Below, piece after piece: positions 44,501 through 53,370 of a DNA stretch of 54,825 nt. The DNA is from Verrucomicrobiota bacterium (GTDB taxonomy: Bacteria; Verrucomicrobiota; Verrucomicrobiia; Opitutales; Opitutaceae): positions 1-54,825 of the forward strand of contig JAEKKV010000026.1 of NCBI GenBank assembly GCA_019510185.1, read 5' to 3'. Below the pieces are notes generated by a model, which saw nothing but the letters and a program-made list of their open reading frames with translations, searched no databases and was not told the origin of the DNA. How positions within the stretch are numbered: the stretch's first letter is position 1; the number at the start of each line of letters is the position of its first letter. The position numbers and the translations under genes are program-made.

Positions 44501-47413
44501 GGACTCCCGGAGAAACGGCGAGGTGGCGGTGGCGGCGCGGGCGACGGTTTCGGGCGGGCCTTCGGCGATGAGGCGGCCGCCGGCGGAGCCGGCCTCGGGC
44601 CCGATTTCGACCAGCCAGTCGGCGGACTTGAGGACGTCGAGGTTGTGCTCGATGACGACCACGCTGTGGCCGCGATCGACCAGCGCCTGCAGCACGGCGA
44701 TGAGACGTTTGACGTCGTGCCGGTGCAGACCGGTGGTGGGTTCGTCCAGCAGGAGCAGGGCTCCCGACGGGGTTGGCGATTTGGGGACTTCGGATCGTGG
44801 CGAAGCCGCGGTGAAGCCGGCGAGGTGGCGGACGAGTTTGAGGCGTTGGGATTCGCCGCCGCTGAGGGTGTTGAGCGGCTGGCCGAGGGTGAGGTAGCCG
44901 AGGCCGACGACCTCCAGGCTGGCGAGGCGCGCGCGAATGGCGGCGTGACCGGCGAAGAGCGGGAGCGCTTCGGCGATGCTGGTGTTGAGGAGATCGGAGA
45001 CGGACCGGCCGTTCCAGGTCGCGGCGAGAATCTCGGGCTTGAAGCGGCGGCCTTCGCAGATGGGGCAGGGCACGAAGACGTCGGAGAGAAACTGCATCTC
45101 CACGCGCTCGTAGCCGAGGCCCTGGCAGTGATCACAGCGGCCGTCGCCGCTGTTGAAGGAAAAGCTCGAGGGGCCGAAGCCGTGTTCGCGCGCGGCGTCG
45201 GTCTTGGCGTAGAGTTCGCGGATGAGATCCCACGCCTCGGTGTAGAGCGCGGGGTTGGAGCGCGGGGTGCGCGAGAGCGGCGATTGGTCGACGAGGATGA
45301 TTTCGGAAAACGCCTCGTCGCCGGTGATGGACTCGATGACGGCGGGATCCTCGGTCAGCTGGAGGCGTTTGGAGAGGAGCCCCTGGTGGATGACGTTGTC
45401 GAGGAGCGTGGACTTGCCCGAGCCGGAGACGCCGGACAGCGCCACGAGACGGTTCAACGGCAGGGCGACGGACAGGTTGCGCAGGTTGTGCTTGGTGGCG
45501 TTGTGGAAAACCAGCCGCGGCGTGAGGGCGTCAACGGGCCGGCGGGCGGCGGGCGAGTCGATGCGCTCGCGGCCGGAGAGATAACGGCCGGTGATGCTGT
45601 CGGGCGAAGCGAGCAGGCCGTCGAGCGCGCCTTGGAAAACGATGCGTCCGCCGCGCGCGCCGGGCTCGGGGCCGACTTCGATGACGTGGTCGGCGGCGCG
45701 GATCATCGCCTCGTCGTGCTCGACGACGACGACGGTATTGCCGGCGTCGGTGAGCGTGCGAACGATGGCGATGAGCCGGTCGATGTCGCGCGGGTGCAGG
45801 CCCACGCTGGGTTCGTCGAGGATGAAGAGGGTGTCGACGAGCGAGGTGCCGAGGCAGGAGGTGAGATTGACGCGTTGCACCTCGCCGCCGGAGAGCGTCT
45901 TGGACGAGCGGTCGAGGGTGAGGTAACCGAGGCCGACCTGTTGCAGGTAACGCAGGCGCGTCAGGATGCTTTCGTGGGCGATGGCGGCGGAGCGTGGGGC
46001 TTCGTCTCCTTGGGATTTAAAAGATGAAAGTTCGGCTTCGCGGAGCGCCGCGAGCAGTTCGTCCACGGGGAGTTGGTAGAGCTCGGGCAGCGTGCGGCCC
46101 TGCCATTTCCAGCACAGGGATTCGGGCTGGAGGCGCGTGCCGTGGCAGGAGGGGCAGGGGTTGTAGCTGCGATAGCGCGAGAGGAAGACGCGCACGTGCA
46201 TCTTGTAGGTGTTTTTCTCGAGCCAGCGAAAAAATCCTTTCACGCCGTACCACGCGTGCGGCCACTCTTTGCCGTTTTCGCCGTAGCCGGGCTCGCCGTC
46301 GATGACGAGGGCGCGCTGTTCGGGCGTGAGGTCGGCGAAGGGGACGTCGACGGGGATCTTCCGTTTTTTGGCGAAAACCTTCAGGTCGTCTTTGGAGGCG
46401 CTGTAGACCTCGCCTTCCCAGCATTTGATCACGCCGTCGGCGATGGAACGGGACTGGTCGGGGATCGCGAGGCGGTAGTCGATTTCGATGATGCGGCCGA
46501 AGCCGCGGCATTGCGGGCAGGCGCCCAGCGGGGAGTTGAACGAAAACAGCGCGGGCGTGGCGGGGCGGAAGGTGCGGCCCGTTTCGGGCGAGTGGAGTCC
46601 GCGGGAAAAATGTCCGATTTCCTGTAAGGTGTCGGCGGCGAAAACATGGAGCTGGCCTTGTCCGAAATGCAGCGCGGCTTCGGCGGCTTCGAGGAAGCGG
46701 GCGCGGTGTTCGGGGGTGAGGACGAGGCGGTCCTGGGCGACGTGAAGCTCGGAGGCGGCTGCGAGCCGCGTGGCGAGGGAAGAATCGGCGAGGAGCTCGT
46801 CGATGCGGGCGACGGTTTTTTCCGGACCGCTGGCGGCGGGGAGCAACGCGCGCACGTAGGACTGGCCCTTGAGGCTGGCGAGGATTTCCGGCCAGGCGAG
46901 GTTGGCGGGCTTCTTCACCCGGAACGTGACGATGACGTTGCGCGCGGGGTGGGCAGCGTGCGTTTTTTCCCAGATGGACTGCGGCGTGTCGTCCTCGACG
47001 GGCCGGCCGGTTTGCGGGTCGAAGCAGGTGGCGGCGTGGCTGAACCAGACTTTGAAAAAATCGGTGAGCTCCGTCATCGTGCCCACGGTCGAGCGCGAGG
47101 TCTTGACCGTGTTGGTCTGCTCGATGGCGATGGACGGGCGGATGTTTTCGATGGAGTCGACCTTGGGCTTGTCGAGGAGGTCGAGAAACTGGCGGGTGTA
47201 GGCGCTGAACGTCTCGACGTAGCGCCGCTGGCCTTCGGCATGGAGGGTGTCGAAGACGAGCGAACTCTTGCCCGCGCCGGAGAGGCCGGTGACGACGACG
47301 TATTTCCCGAGCGGAAGATCGAGGTCGAAGCCCTTGAGGTTGTTCTGGCGAACGCCGCGGAGGCGGACGCATTCGGGTTGCGCGGACGGCGAGGGAGAAG
47401 CGGGACGGAGCAC
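41534..47413 (-). CDS. uvrA: Double-length UvrA excinuclease subunit (two fused UvrA halves)
   Basis: About 1959 aa, twice the normal 940. Four Walker A sequences are visible, near residues 43 (GLSGAGKSS), 659 (GVSGSGKST), 1023 (GVSGSGKST) and 1622 (GPSGAGKST), with matching LSGGE signatures and several CPxC-type zinc-finger motifs. Each half resembles a complete UvrA, so the protein is a tandem fusion, as reported for Chlamydiae. UvrA finds DNA damage and loads UvrB. A palindromic element is inserted in frame in the second half (42651-42733). The start is uncertain: the frame begins at a TTG (47461); GTG 47413 is a plausible alternative with the canonical VRLRGVRQNNLKGFDL shortly after. Confidence 0.93.
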   Translation of the reverse strand: MLRPASPSPSAQPECVRLRGVRQNNLKGFDLDLPLGKYVVVTGLSGAGKSSLVFDTLHAEGQRRYVETFSAYTRQFLDLLDKPKVDSIENIRPSIAIEQTNTVKTSRSTVGTMTELTDFFKVWFSHAATCFDPQTGRPVEDDTPQSIWEKTHAAHPARNVIVTFRVKKPANLAWPEILASLKGQSYVRALLPAASGPEKTVARIDELLADSSLATRLAAASELHVAQDRLVLTPEHRARFLEAAEAALHFGQGQLHVFAADTLQEIGHFSRGLHSPETGRTFRPATPALFSFNSPLGACPQCRGFGRIIEIDYRLAIPDQSRSIADGVIKCWEGEVYSASKDDLKVFAKKRKIPVDVPFADLTPEQRALVIDGEPGYGENGKEWPHAWYGVKGFFRWLEKNTYKMHVRVFLSRYRSYNPCPSCHGTRLQPESLCWKWQGRTLPELYQLPVDELLAALREAELSSFKSQGDEAPRSAAIAHESILTRLRYLQQVGLGYLTLDRSSKTLSGGEVQRVNLTSCLGTSLVDTLFILDEPSVGLHPRDIDRLIAIVRTLTDAGNTVVVVEHDEAMIRAADHVIEVGPEPGARGGRIVFQGALDGLLASPDSITGRYLSGRERIDSPAARRPVDALTPRLVFHNATKHNLRNLSVALPLNRLVALSGVSGSGKSTLLDNVIHQGLLSKRLQLTEDPAVIESITGDEAFSEIILVDQSPLSRTPRSNPALYTEAWDLIRELYAKTDAAREHGFGPSSFSFNSGDGRCDHCQGLGYERVEMQFLSDVFVPCPICEGRRFKPEILAATWNGRSVSDLLNTSIAEALPLFAGHAAIRARLASLEVVGLGYLTLGQPLNTLSGGESQRLKLVRHLAGFTAASPRSEVPKSPTPSGALLLLDEPTTGLHRHDVKRLIAVLQALVDRGHSVVVIEHNLDVLKSADWLVEIGPEAGSAGGRLIAEGPPETVARAATATSPFLRESLGQVLRDKPALLAAEEPAAYGSAASCLTITGARENNLKNLSLSIQHRQLTVVTGVSGSGKSTLAFDIVFAEGQRRFMESMSPYARQFVEQLPRPAIDRLTGIPPTVAIEQRITRGSRKSTVATITEVAQYLRLLYARLGVQHHPDTNRPVQPLSPGQLKKLLAKVLASPKAKKAKHLYLCAPLVRGRKGHHQPIATWIDEHGYELMRADGRLLHVDAFQKLDRYTEHDVEVVVADLKQTSQVRSQKSVRASAKTSKKNSPSDPKPLTSAEALERALQLGKGSCFIVLPNGEVISWFSTTRTDVETGESFPELDPKHFSHNSPRGWCPSCRGHGRIFPWMLEPDEEDDDDPAARLRALGIESGDEISDAGSPCPECHGDRLNRIVRAVRLPLRGNFKSQISKLKFGPSLPELLATTPAQLIAHLRALDLDERGQLITRDIVPQIEERLKFLDHVGLGYLSLERPTDTLSGGEAQRIRLAAQLGTNLAGVLYVLDEPSIGLHARDNDRLIETLLALRDKGNTLLVVEHDDELMERADAIIDLGPAAGIHGGELLAHGTPAEIKRSEKSLTGLFLARGIQHPLRGSYRSVAEGRDASPRRPLRNKPPATQNGRLGDTSLPGELPPANWLTLTDARLRNLRGFDLRLPLGRLIMVAGPSGAGKSTLFRDLLHPAVSQAIKQKKALLTGRDFLKAAGGQSEAGPGPARGVPPPFAELRNAQGFKAVIEVDQSPIGKTPRSTPATYLGIFDLVRQFFASLPESKMRGYTAGRFSFNTAGGRCETCAGAGRIKLEMAFMPDTYLPCDDCRGLRYGPELADIVWKNKTIGEVLQLTFEEAAAFFDFHSQLSQVCRLMIDCGLGYLTLGQSSPTLSGGEAQRLKLVTELAQGLASYQERSRGLQPHNLYLLEEPTIGLHLSDCEKLIRVLHSLVEQGHTVVVIEHHLDLLAEADYIVELGPDGGPGGGELLYQGPLAGLLAVKRSPTAPYLRAKLKV
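42651..42733 (-). repeat. Palindromic element inserted in frame in uvrA
   Basis: On the plus strand the left arm starts GGTAGGGACGTATCTCCGAG at 42651 and the right arm ends GGCGTCCCTACC at 42733. The arms are about 30 bases and are reverse complements with only a few mismatches. The middle contains CAGGTGGTTTGTTTC. It encodes GRDASPRRP and LGDTSLP in UvrA, between two conserved UvrA segments (upstream of the fourth Walker A). The same element family lies in smc at 6222-6334. Confidence 0.85.
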
Positions 47414-47517
47414 GCGCAAACGGATGAGCAGGTGAATCGGGAAAGCAACCGCGCGGTGCAAACTCCGGCCTCAGGCTTCGCCGCAGGCCGAGCGCCCCGG
47501 CGGGCGCGTCCGCGGGG

Positions 47518-48285
47518 TCACTCGGTGGCGAGCGCGAGGGTGGCGCCGGCGTTCTTGATCGCGTTGGCGACGGGGGCGGTCGGACGCGCGTCGGTGACGA
47601 TGGTGAACCGCGCGTTAAAAGGGGAGGTGAGGCTCATGGCCTTGCGGCCGAACTTGGAGCTGTCGAGGGCGAAGACCGCGCGTTCGGAGGCGGCGATCAT
47701 CTTGCGCTGGGTGGCGACGATGAGGGCGTTGTGGTTCCACACGCCGGCCTCGGTGATGCCGGCGCCGCCGAGGATGGCGATGTCTGCGTGGATTTGCTCA
47801 AGCGAGTGTTCGCAAAGGGGGCCGACGAGCACGCCGAGGCGGTTGTAGATGTTGCCGCCGGTGACGATGGTCTCGAGCGAGCCGATTTCGCTGAAAAGGC
47901 CGGCGATGGGGAGCGAGTTGGTGATCACCTGAAGACGTTTCGCCACGAGCAGGCGGGCGACGGCGTAGGTGGAGGTGCCGCCGTCGAGGATCACGGTCAT
48001 GCCGGGCTGGACCTGATCGGCGATCAGGCGGGCGATGGCGAACTTCTCGCCGGCCTGGCGCTGATCGCGGGCGATGAAATCGTATTCCTTGGCCAGCTCA
48101 TCGGTCTCGATGAGCGAGGCGCCGCCGTGGTGGCGGCGGAGCACGCCCTTGGTTTCGAGTTCGTCGAGCGCGCGGCGCACGGTGGACAGCGAGATGGCGA
48201 AGCGGGTGCCGAGGGTGTGGAGATCGGCGTATTTGTGTTCGCGGATGTACTTCTCGATCAAGTCGAGCCGCTGCTTGTTCGTCAT
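47518..48285 (-). CDS. DeoR-family transcriptional regulator
   Basis: 255 aa. N-terminal winged helix (residues about 3-58; FAISLSTVRRALDELETKG is the recognition region), then a DeoR sensor domain with VILDGGTSTYAVARLL near 95-110 and the ILGGAGITEAGVWNHN block near 170. Such regulators usually bind phosphorylated sugars and repress catabolic genes. No sugar-utilisation gene is next to it, so the target is unknown. It lies 104 bp from the uvrA frame start on the same strand. Confidence 0.9.
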   Translation of the reverse strand: MTNKQRLDLIEKYIREHKYADLHTLGTRFAISLSTVRRALDELETKGVLRRHHGGASLIETDELAKEYDFIARDQRQAGEKFAIARLIADQVQPGMTVILDGGTSTYAVARLLVAKRLQVITNSLPIAGLFSEIGSLETIVTGGNIYNRLGVLVGPLCEHSLEQIHADIAILGGAGITEAGVWNHNALIVATQRKMIAASERAVFALDSSKFGRKAMSLTSPFNARFTIVTDARPTAPVANAIKNAGATLALATE

Positions 48286-48397
48286 GGGGCATGGGGTTTA
48301 AGGGTTTGGGCGCAAAGGTCCAGCCGCGCGACGGATTGGCGGCGGCGGAGACCGAGATTTTCGTTGCCGGGCGGGTGGGGGGCCTGAAAGTGACGCG

Positions 48398-48814
48398 ATG
48401 AACCATCCCATCCTTCAACTCTTGGTGCGCTGGTCGGTGCTGGCGCTGGGCGTGACCATCGCCACCAAGTTGATCACGGGCATCCATTGCGATGACGTCG
48501 GCACCCTCGTAGTGGTCGTGCTGCTGCTGAGCCTGTTCAACGCCGTGCTCAAGCCGCTCCTCGTGCTATTCACGCTGCCGTTTATCGTGCTCTCCCTCGG
48601 GCTCGGCATGCTGTTGATCAACGCCTTCCTCTTCATGCTGGTCGGTCGCATGGTCGAGGGCTTCCGGGTCGAGAGTTTCTGGGCGGCCTTGGGCGGCGCC
48701 CTCATCGTGAGCGTGACGAATATCGTCATCAGCAGGCTGATCGGACGGAAACCGCGTCCGCCGCGGACGGGAACGCGTCCGCCCGCCAAGCGCGATGATG
48801 TGATCGACATTTGA
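48398..48814 (+). CDS. Small membrane protein of the PF04020 (phage-holin-like) family
   Basis: 138 aa with about four hydrophobic segments (residues 5-27, 33-53, 60-82, 93-113) and a basic Pro/Arg-rich tail. The spacing and the LFNAVLKPLLVLFTLPF block are those of the widespread membrane family annotated as phage holin family protein, although these chromosomal members have no proven holin role. It is divergent from the DeoR-type gene and stands alone before lpdA. Confidence 0.8.
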   Translation: MNHPILQLLVRWSVLALGVTIATKLITGIHCDDVGTLVVVVLLLSLFNAVLKPLLVLFTLPFIVLSLGLGMLLINAFLFMLVGRMVEGFRVESFWAALGGALIVSVTNIVISRLIGRKPRPPRTGTRPPAKRDDVIDI

Positions 48815-48922
48815 GTTCGCCGGCCGCCCAGCGCAGGGGTGTCCGGGCTGTTTTCAATTTGACCGTCCGGGCCGGCCTCGCGACGTTCCTTGTTTTTCCA
48901 ACCCCAGGCTCCCTTTACCACC

Positions 48923-50320
48923 ATGGCTGAAACCACAGAATACGATCTCATTGTCATCGGCGGCGGTCCCGCCGGCTACGCGGGCGCCATTCGCGCCGGT
49001 CAACTCGGCAAGAAGGTTGCCTGCATCGAGCTCGAGCGCGCCGGCGGCACCTGCCTCAACTGGGGTTGCATTCCGACCAAGGCCCTCCTCAAGAGCGCCG
49101 AGCTCTACAACAAGATCAAGAAGGCCGAGACGTTTGGCATCAGCGTGAAGGACGTCTCCTTCGACTTCGCCAAGGTCGTGGACCGCTCCCGCGGCGTCGC
49201 CGCCCAGATGGCCAAGGGCATCGAGTTCCTCTTCAAGAAGAACAAGGTCGATTACTTCGTCGGCAAAGCCCAGGTCATCGCCGCCGGCATGGTCCAGATC
49301 ACCGAAGGCGAGCATAAGGGCAAATTCTTCAAGACGAAGAACACCCTCATCGCCACCGGCTGCAAGATGCGCCGCATCCCCGATCTCGCAGTGGACGGCG
49401 TGCGCGTGATGACCTCCCGCGAGGCCCTCGCCAACACCGCCCTGCCGAAATCCATCGTCATCGTCGGCGCCGGCGCCATCGGTGTGGAGTTCGCCTATTT
49501 CTACAACGCCTTCGGCTCGAAGGTCACCCTCGTCGAGATGGTTGATCAGATCCTGCCCGTCGAGGACGAGGAGGTCTCCAAGACCCTCCACCGCGCCTTG
49601 GAAAAACAGGGCATCGCCATCCTCACCGGCACCAAGTGCGAGAACTTCCGCGTCGGCAAGGACTCGGTCAAAGTGGACCTCGTCACCGGCGACAAGAAGC
49701 AGGAAGTCGAGGCCGAGGTCGTGCTCTCCGCCATCGGCGTCGTGGCCAACATCGAGGGCGTGATCGCCCCCGCCGTGAAGATCGAACTCGACCGCAACTA
49801 CGTGAAGGTCGGTGACGATTACCAGACCAGCGTCAAGGGCGTCTACGCCGCCGGCGACATCATCGGGCCGCCCTGGCTCGCGCACGTTGCCACCTTCGAG
49901 GCCGTCAGCGCCGTCAACGGCATGTTCGGCCACGGCAAGGCCCGTCGCGTCAAAAACTTCCCTGGCTGCACCTACTGCCAGCCGCAGGTTTCCAGCACCG
50001 GCCTCACCGAGAAGGCGGCCAAGGACAAGAAGCTCGACTACAAGGTCGGCAAGTTCCCCTTCACCGCTTCGGGCAAGGCCGTCGCCTCGGCCGACAGCGA
50101 AGGCTTCGTCAAGGTCATCACCGACGCGAAGACCGGAGAGATCTACGGCGCGCACATCATTGGCAGCGAGGCCACCGAGCTGATCGCCGAGTACGGACTC
50201 GCGATCGAACTCGAGGCCAGCGTCGAGGAAATCCACCAGACGATTCACGCCCACCCGACCCTCAGCGAAGCCATCATGGAAGCCGCTGCCGCGTCCCTCG
50301 GCGAGGCCATCCATATTTAA
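48923..50320 (+). CDS. lpdA: Dihydrolipoyl dehydrogenase
   Basis: 465 aa flavoprotein disulfide reductase. It reoxidises dihydrolipoamide in 2-oxo-acid dehydrogenase complexes. FAD motif IVIGGGPAGYAGAIRAGQLG, redox disulfide GGTCLNWGCIPTK near residue 40, NAD motif IVIVGAGAIGVEFAYFY near 180, second FAD contact GVYAAGDIIG near 308 and active-site His-Glu in HAHPTLSE near 445. The E1 and E2 genes are not adjacent. ATG 48923 (MAETTEYDLIV) is chosen over an upstream non-ATG extension. A hairpin terminator follows. Confidence 0.96.
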   Translation: MAETTEYDLIVIGGGPAGYAGAIRAGQLGKKVACIELERAGGTCLNWGCIPTKALLKSAELYNKIKKAETFGISVKDVSFDFAKVVDRSRGVAAQMAKGIEFLFKKNKVDYFVGKAQVIAAGMVQITEGEHKGKFFKTKNTLIATGCKMRRIPDLAVDGVRVMTSREALANTALPKSIVIVGAGAIGVEFAYFYNAFGSKVTLVEMVDQILPVEDEEVSKTLHRALEKQGIAILTGTKCENFRVGKDSVKVDLVTGDKKQEVEAEVVLSAIGVVANIEGVIAPAVKIELDRNYVKVGDDYQTSVKGVYAAGDIIGPPWLAHVATFEAVSAVNGMFGHGKARRVKNFPGCTYCQPQVSSTGLTEKAAKDKKLDYKVGKFPFTASGKAVASADSEGFVKVITDAKTGEIYGAHIIGSEATELIAEYGLAIELEASVEEIHQTIHAHPTLSEAIMEAAAASLGEAIHI

Positions 50321-50333
50321 GGAAAAGACTTCG

Positions 50334-50372
50334 CCCCGCGTCCCGTTTCGACGGAGACGCGGGGGGCTTTTC
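50334..50372 (+). terminator. Likely terminator after lpdA
   Basis: CCCCGCGTC (50334-50342) pairs with GACGCGGGG (50356-50364) over 9 bp with a 13-base loop; GGCTTTTCC follows. The T-run is short, so this is a moderate terminator. It lies 14 bases after the stop codon. Confidence 0.65.
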
Positions 50373-50443
50373 CGGTCGGTTCTTCTCCGTCCGCCCGGCC
50401 ACCGCGGGCTTGCTTTTGCCGTCCTCCGGCGCGGAATGCACGC

Positions 50444-51436
50444 ATGCTCAAGGGCCTTGTTGTTATCGATCACTATGCGCTGGAAGTCATTTACGGTGAC
50501 TCGGGTGTGGCGAAGATCCGCGAGCGGATCGCGTTGATCGCGCCGCCTCTGACGCGGGACGAGTTGCTGGCCTCACCGGAGCTGCTGGCGGAGGCCGAGG
50601 TCATTTTTTCCGGCTGGAGCGCGCCGTGCATGGACGCGGCGTTTTTGGCACGCGCTCCCCGGCTGCGGGCGGTGTTTTACGGCGCGGGCAGCATCCGCCA
50701 CTTCACCACCGACGCGTTTTGGGACCGTGACATCCTCGTGACCAGCGCCTACGCGATGAACGCCGTGCCCGTGGCCGAGTTCGCCCTCGCCTCGATCCTG
50801 TTTTCCCTGAAACGCGGCTGGTACTACACGCTGGAAACGAAACGGCTCGGCCACTTCCCGCCCACCGTGACCGTGCCCGGCGCGTATGGCGCGAAAGTCG
50901 GCCTGATCTCCCTGGGCATGATCGCCCGCCTCCTCCGCGACCGCCTGCGAACCTTCGATCTCGAGGTGTGGGTTTACGATCCGTTCCTTACCCCTGCGCA
51001 AGCCGAGGCCCTGCAGGTGAAGCTCGTGTCGCTCGACGAATTGTTCCGCCACTGCGACGTGGTGTCGCTGCACGCGCCCTGGCTGAAGGAGACCGAGAAC
51101 CTCATCACCGGCGCGCATTTCGAGCTCATGAAATCCGGTGCCACCTTTCTCAACACGGCCCGCGGCGCCATTGTCAACGAGACCGAGATGATCGCGGTGC
51201 TCGAACGCCGCCCGGATCTGACCGTCCTGCTCGACGTGACGCATCCGGAACCGCCGGTGCCGGGCTCGCCCTTGTACACGTTGCCCAACGTCGTGCTCAC
51301 CCCGCACATCGCCGGCTCCCTCGGCCCCGAATGCCGCCGCATGGGCCAACTGATGATCGACGAATTCGACCGCTGGACACGCGGCGAACCCCTCCAGTGG
51401 CAGATCTCCCGGGAAAAAGCCGCGCTGCTGGCTTAG
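50444..51436 (+). CDS. D-isomer-specific 2-hydroxyacid dehydrogenase
   Basis: 330 aa. NAD-binding motif near VGLISLGMIARLL (residues 149-161), catalytic Arg in NTARGAIVNE near 235, Glu in VTHPEPPVPGS near 265 and His in LTPHIAGSLGPE near 284. The family oxidises or reduces 2-hydroxy acids with NAD(P); the substrate is not determinable. The NAD motif reads GLISLGMIAR rather than the usual GxGxxG, which is common in divergent members. ATG 50444 starts just before a normal N-terminus. It is separated from lpdA by a terminator. Confidence 0.88.
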   Translation: MLKGLVVIDHYALEVIYGDSGVAKIRERIALIAPPLTRDELLASPELLAEAEVIFSGWSAPCMDAAFLARAPRLRAVFYGAGSIRHFTTDAFWDRDILVTSAYAMNAVPVAEFALASILFSLKRGWYYTLETKRLGHFPPTVTVPGAYGAKVGLISLGMIARLLRDRLRTFDLEVWVYDPFLTPAQAEALQVKLVSLDELFRHCDVVSLHAPWLKETENLITGAHFELMKSGATFLNTARGAIVNETEMIAVLERRPDLTVLLDVTHPEPPVPGSPLYTLPNVVLTPHIAGSLGPECRRMGQLMIDEFDRWTRGEPLQWQISREKAALLA

Positions 51437-51451
51437 GAAGGTGAGTTTTTT

Positions 51452-51565
51452 GCCACAGAGGGCACGGAGTTCCCATCCAGAGAACACGGAGTCCATTCAG
51501 GTCATAAAATCCGACCTGGTTTGCTCAGTAATCTCTTGATCGAACTCCGGCTTGGCTCTGTGACC
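51452..51565. repeat. Intergenic dispersed-repeat-like sequence with inverted ends
   Basis: The spacer between the dehydrogenase and the GT-C-like gene contains GCCACAGAGGGCACGGAG, then CAGAGAACACGGAGT, and ends with GGCTCTGTGACC, whose reverse complement (GGTCACAGAGCC) resembles the first word. It looks like a degenerate inverted-repeat element, similar in wording to common intergenic repeats of verrucomicrobial and planctomycete genomes. Confidence 0.5.
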
Positions 51566-51576
51566 AATCCGAAAAG

Positions 51577-53250
51577 CTAGACCAGCGCCACCACCAGCAC
51601 CCCCAGGACGACCGCGACCGTTGACAGGACATCCACGCCCCAGGTCAGCAAGTCATGGGCGGTGTGCCCCGACAGTTTCGGTGGCTGGATCGCGGCCAGC
51701 GTGTCGCGCAACTCGGGCCGGCAGGCAGCCAGCATTGCTCCCTCCGGCTTCAACGCCGCGAACTCCGAGGGAAGATCGATCGTCACGTCGAAGTGCGCCG
51801 TTGGCGAACAATGATCCTCGCAGGTCAGCGTGTAGCGGGTGTTGACGTCCGCCAAGGCCGGGTAGCGCTCGTGCATGACGTGCTTCAACATCTCCTTCGG
51901 CGTCCATTCCGACGCCGTGGACAACGATCCAAACTCGTCGGCATAGGTCAGCGCCCCGCAGGAATCGTCCGCGTCGGGCGTGAGCACGAAAACCCGCTCA
52001 TGTCGCGACGGATCGATCCTCCCGGCTGCATCGGTCATCATCGCCAGTTCCCGCTGCTGCGGCACGGCGATCAATTCGTAGGCCTGCTGCCGGGCGAACA
52101 CCCAGCCCGCCACGACGAGAAGCGCGAGCACACCCGGGGCGAACCAGCGGGAGAACCGCCCCCAACGATGCGCAATATGCTCCAGTCCGTGCGTGAAGAA
52201 CACCAGCAGCACGCCGGTGAGCGCATAGATCGTGCGATAGGTGGACCAGCGCTCCGCCGCGATGATACTCACCGCATACGCCAGAATCGGCAACCCGAGG
52301 AGGCTCGCGCTCCACAACGCCCCCGACGCCCGCCCGTGCCGCCGCAGCTCTCCGATCGCGCCCGCCCCGATCACCCCTGCGACCAACACCATCAGCAGCA
52401 GGTGCCACAGCGCCGTCCGCCCCTCGTCGTCGTTGATCACGATAAAGGAAAGGGCGTTGCCCAGCGGCTCGCGGACGAACCACCCGAGCTTGCCCCACAA
52501 GTCCGGCTCGAAGGCTACGCGCTCCGATTGCAAAAAAATGCCGGTGGCGAACAACCCCTTCGCCAATAAAAAGGCACCGGTCATCCCCGCACCGATCACT
52601 CCCAGGTGCGCGCCCAACCACGTCAACCGGGCCCGCGGCGGCTGGGTGCGAAGACCGGGCAGCGCCGCCGCCAGGAACACCGTGTAAAACAGCGCGTTCG
52701 ACTGGTAGGTGACCGCGCCCGCGACCACGCAGGCCCAGCCGAGGAGCAACCAGCGCCACCGGGCCGGCCCGCCGCCGCGCAGGCCGTGTTCGGCCGCGGC
52801 GAAACCCGCGATCCCCAGCAGCAATCCCACCAAGTGCCCCCAACAGATCGCCCAGCCCACCAGCACCTGCGAAGACGGCAGCACCACGATCAAGCCGCCC
52901 ACCAAGGCGGCTGTCGTCAACCGCCAGCCCAACTGGCGCACCAAGACCAACACCGTGCCCGCCGCCACCAGCCCGATGCAGAAGGCCGCGAGTAACCGTC
53001 CCCACTTCAAATCATCGATGACATGCAGCGGACGAAACGACTGCTCCATCAGCCACCCCAAAATCGGACGGGCGTGCGACGCGCAAAACGCCGTCACCTT
53101 GCCCGGTTCCTCATGCACCTCGCGCAGCACCGAGTAGTCATCGCGCAGCCCGAAGCGCGCGAAGATCGTGTTTTGATAGGTAAAAACCGGCAGCGCGAGG
53201 AGCACGGCCAAGGTAAAACCCAGACGCCAATGATGAGAAAATCTAAACAT
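51577..53250 (-). CDS. Large multi-pass membrane protein, GT-C glycosyltransferase-like
   Basis: 557 aa with about ten hydrophobic segments. An acidic LRDDYSVLRE motif follows the first segment (residues 35-44), at the place where GT-C glycosyltransferases (for example GtrII-type) carry their catalytic Asp pair. After the last cluster of membrane helices there is a soluble C-terminal domain (residues about 395-530) with several Cys (DDSCGALTY, TCEDHCSP), then one final hydrophobic helix. If it is a GT-C enzyme it would use a polyprenyl-phosphate sugar at the membrane. The acceptor is unknown. The start at 53250 is normal (MFRFSHHWRLGFTLAV). Confidence 0.7.
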   Translation of the reverse strand: MFRFSHHWRLGFTLAVLLALPVFTYQNTIFARFGLRDDYSVLREVHEEPGKVTAFCASHARPILGWLMEQSFRPLHVIDDLKWGRLLAAFCIGLVAAGTVLVLVRQLGWRLTTAALVGGLIVVLPSSQVLVGWAICWGHLVGLLLGIAGFAAAEHGLRGGGPARWRWLLLGWACVVAGAVTYQSNALFYTVFLAAALPGLRTQPPRARLTWLGAHLGVIGAGMTGAFLLAKGLFATGIFLQSERVAFEPDLWGKLGWFVREPLGNALSFIVINDDEGRTALWHLLLMVLVAGVIGAGAIGELRRHGRASGALWSASLLGLPILAYAVSIIAAERWSTYRTIYALTGVLLVFFTHGLEHIAHRWGRFSRWFAPGVLALLVVAGWVFARQQAYELIAVPQQRELAMMTDAAGRIDPSRHERVFVLTPDADDSCGALTYADEFGSLSTASEWTPKEMLKHVMHERYPALADVNTRYTLTCEDHCSPTAHFDVTIDLPSEFAALKPEGAMLAACRPELRDTLAAIQPPKLSGHTAHDLLTWGVDVLSTVAVVLGVLVVALV

Positions 53251-53370
53251 GAACTGAAGAATGATGAACCCAACTTCAGTTCTGGCTTATCCGCCGGCAA
53301 CGTCACGCTCGGAAACGCACGATTCTTTTATGGGGCCGGCAACGAGTCCCTGCCGCTGTAAAATCCGGAT

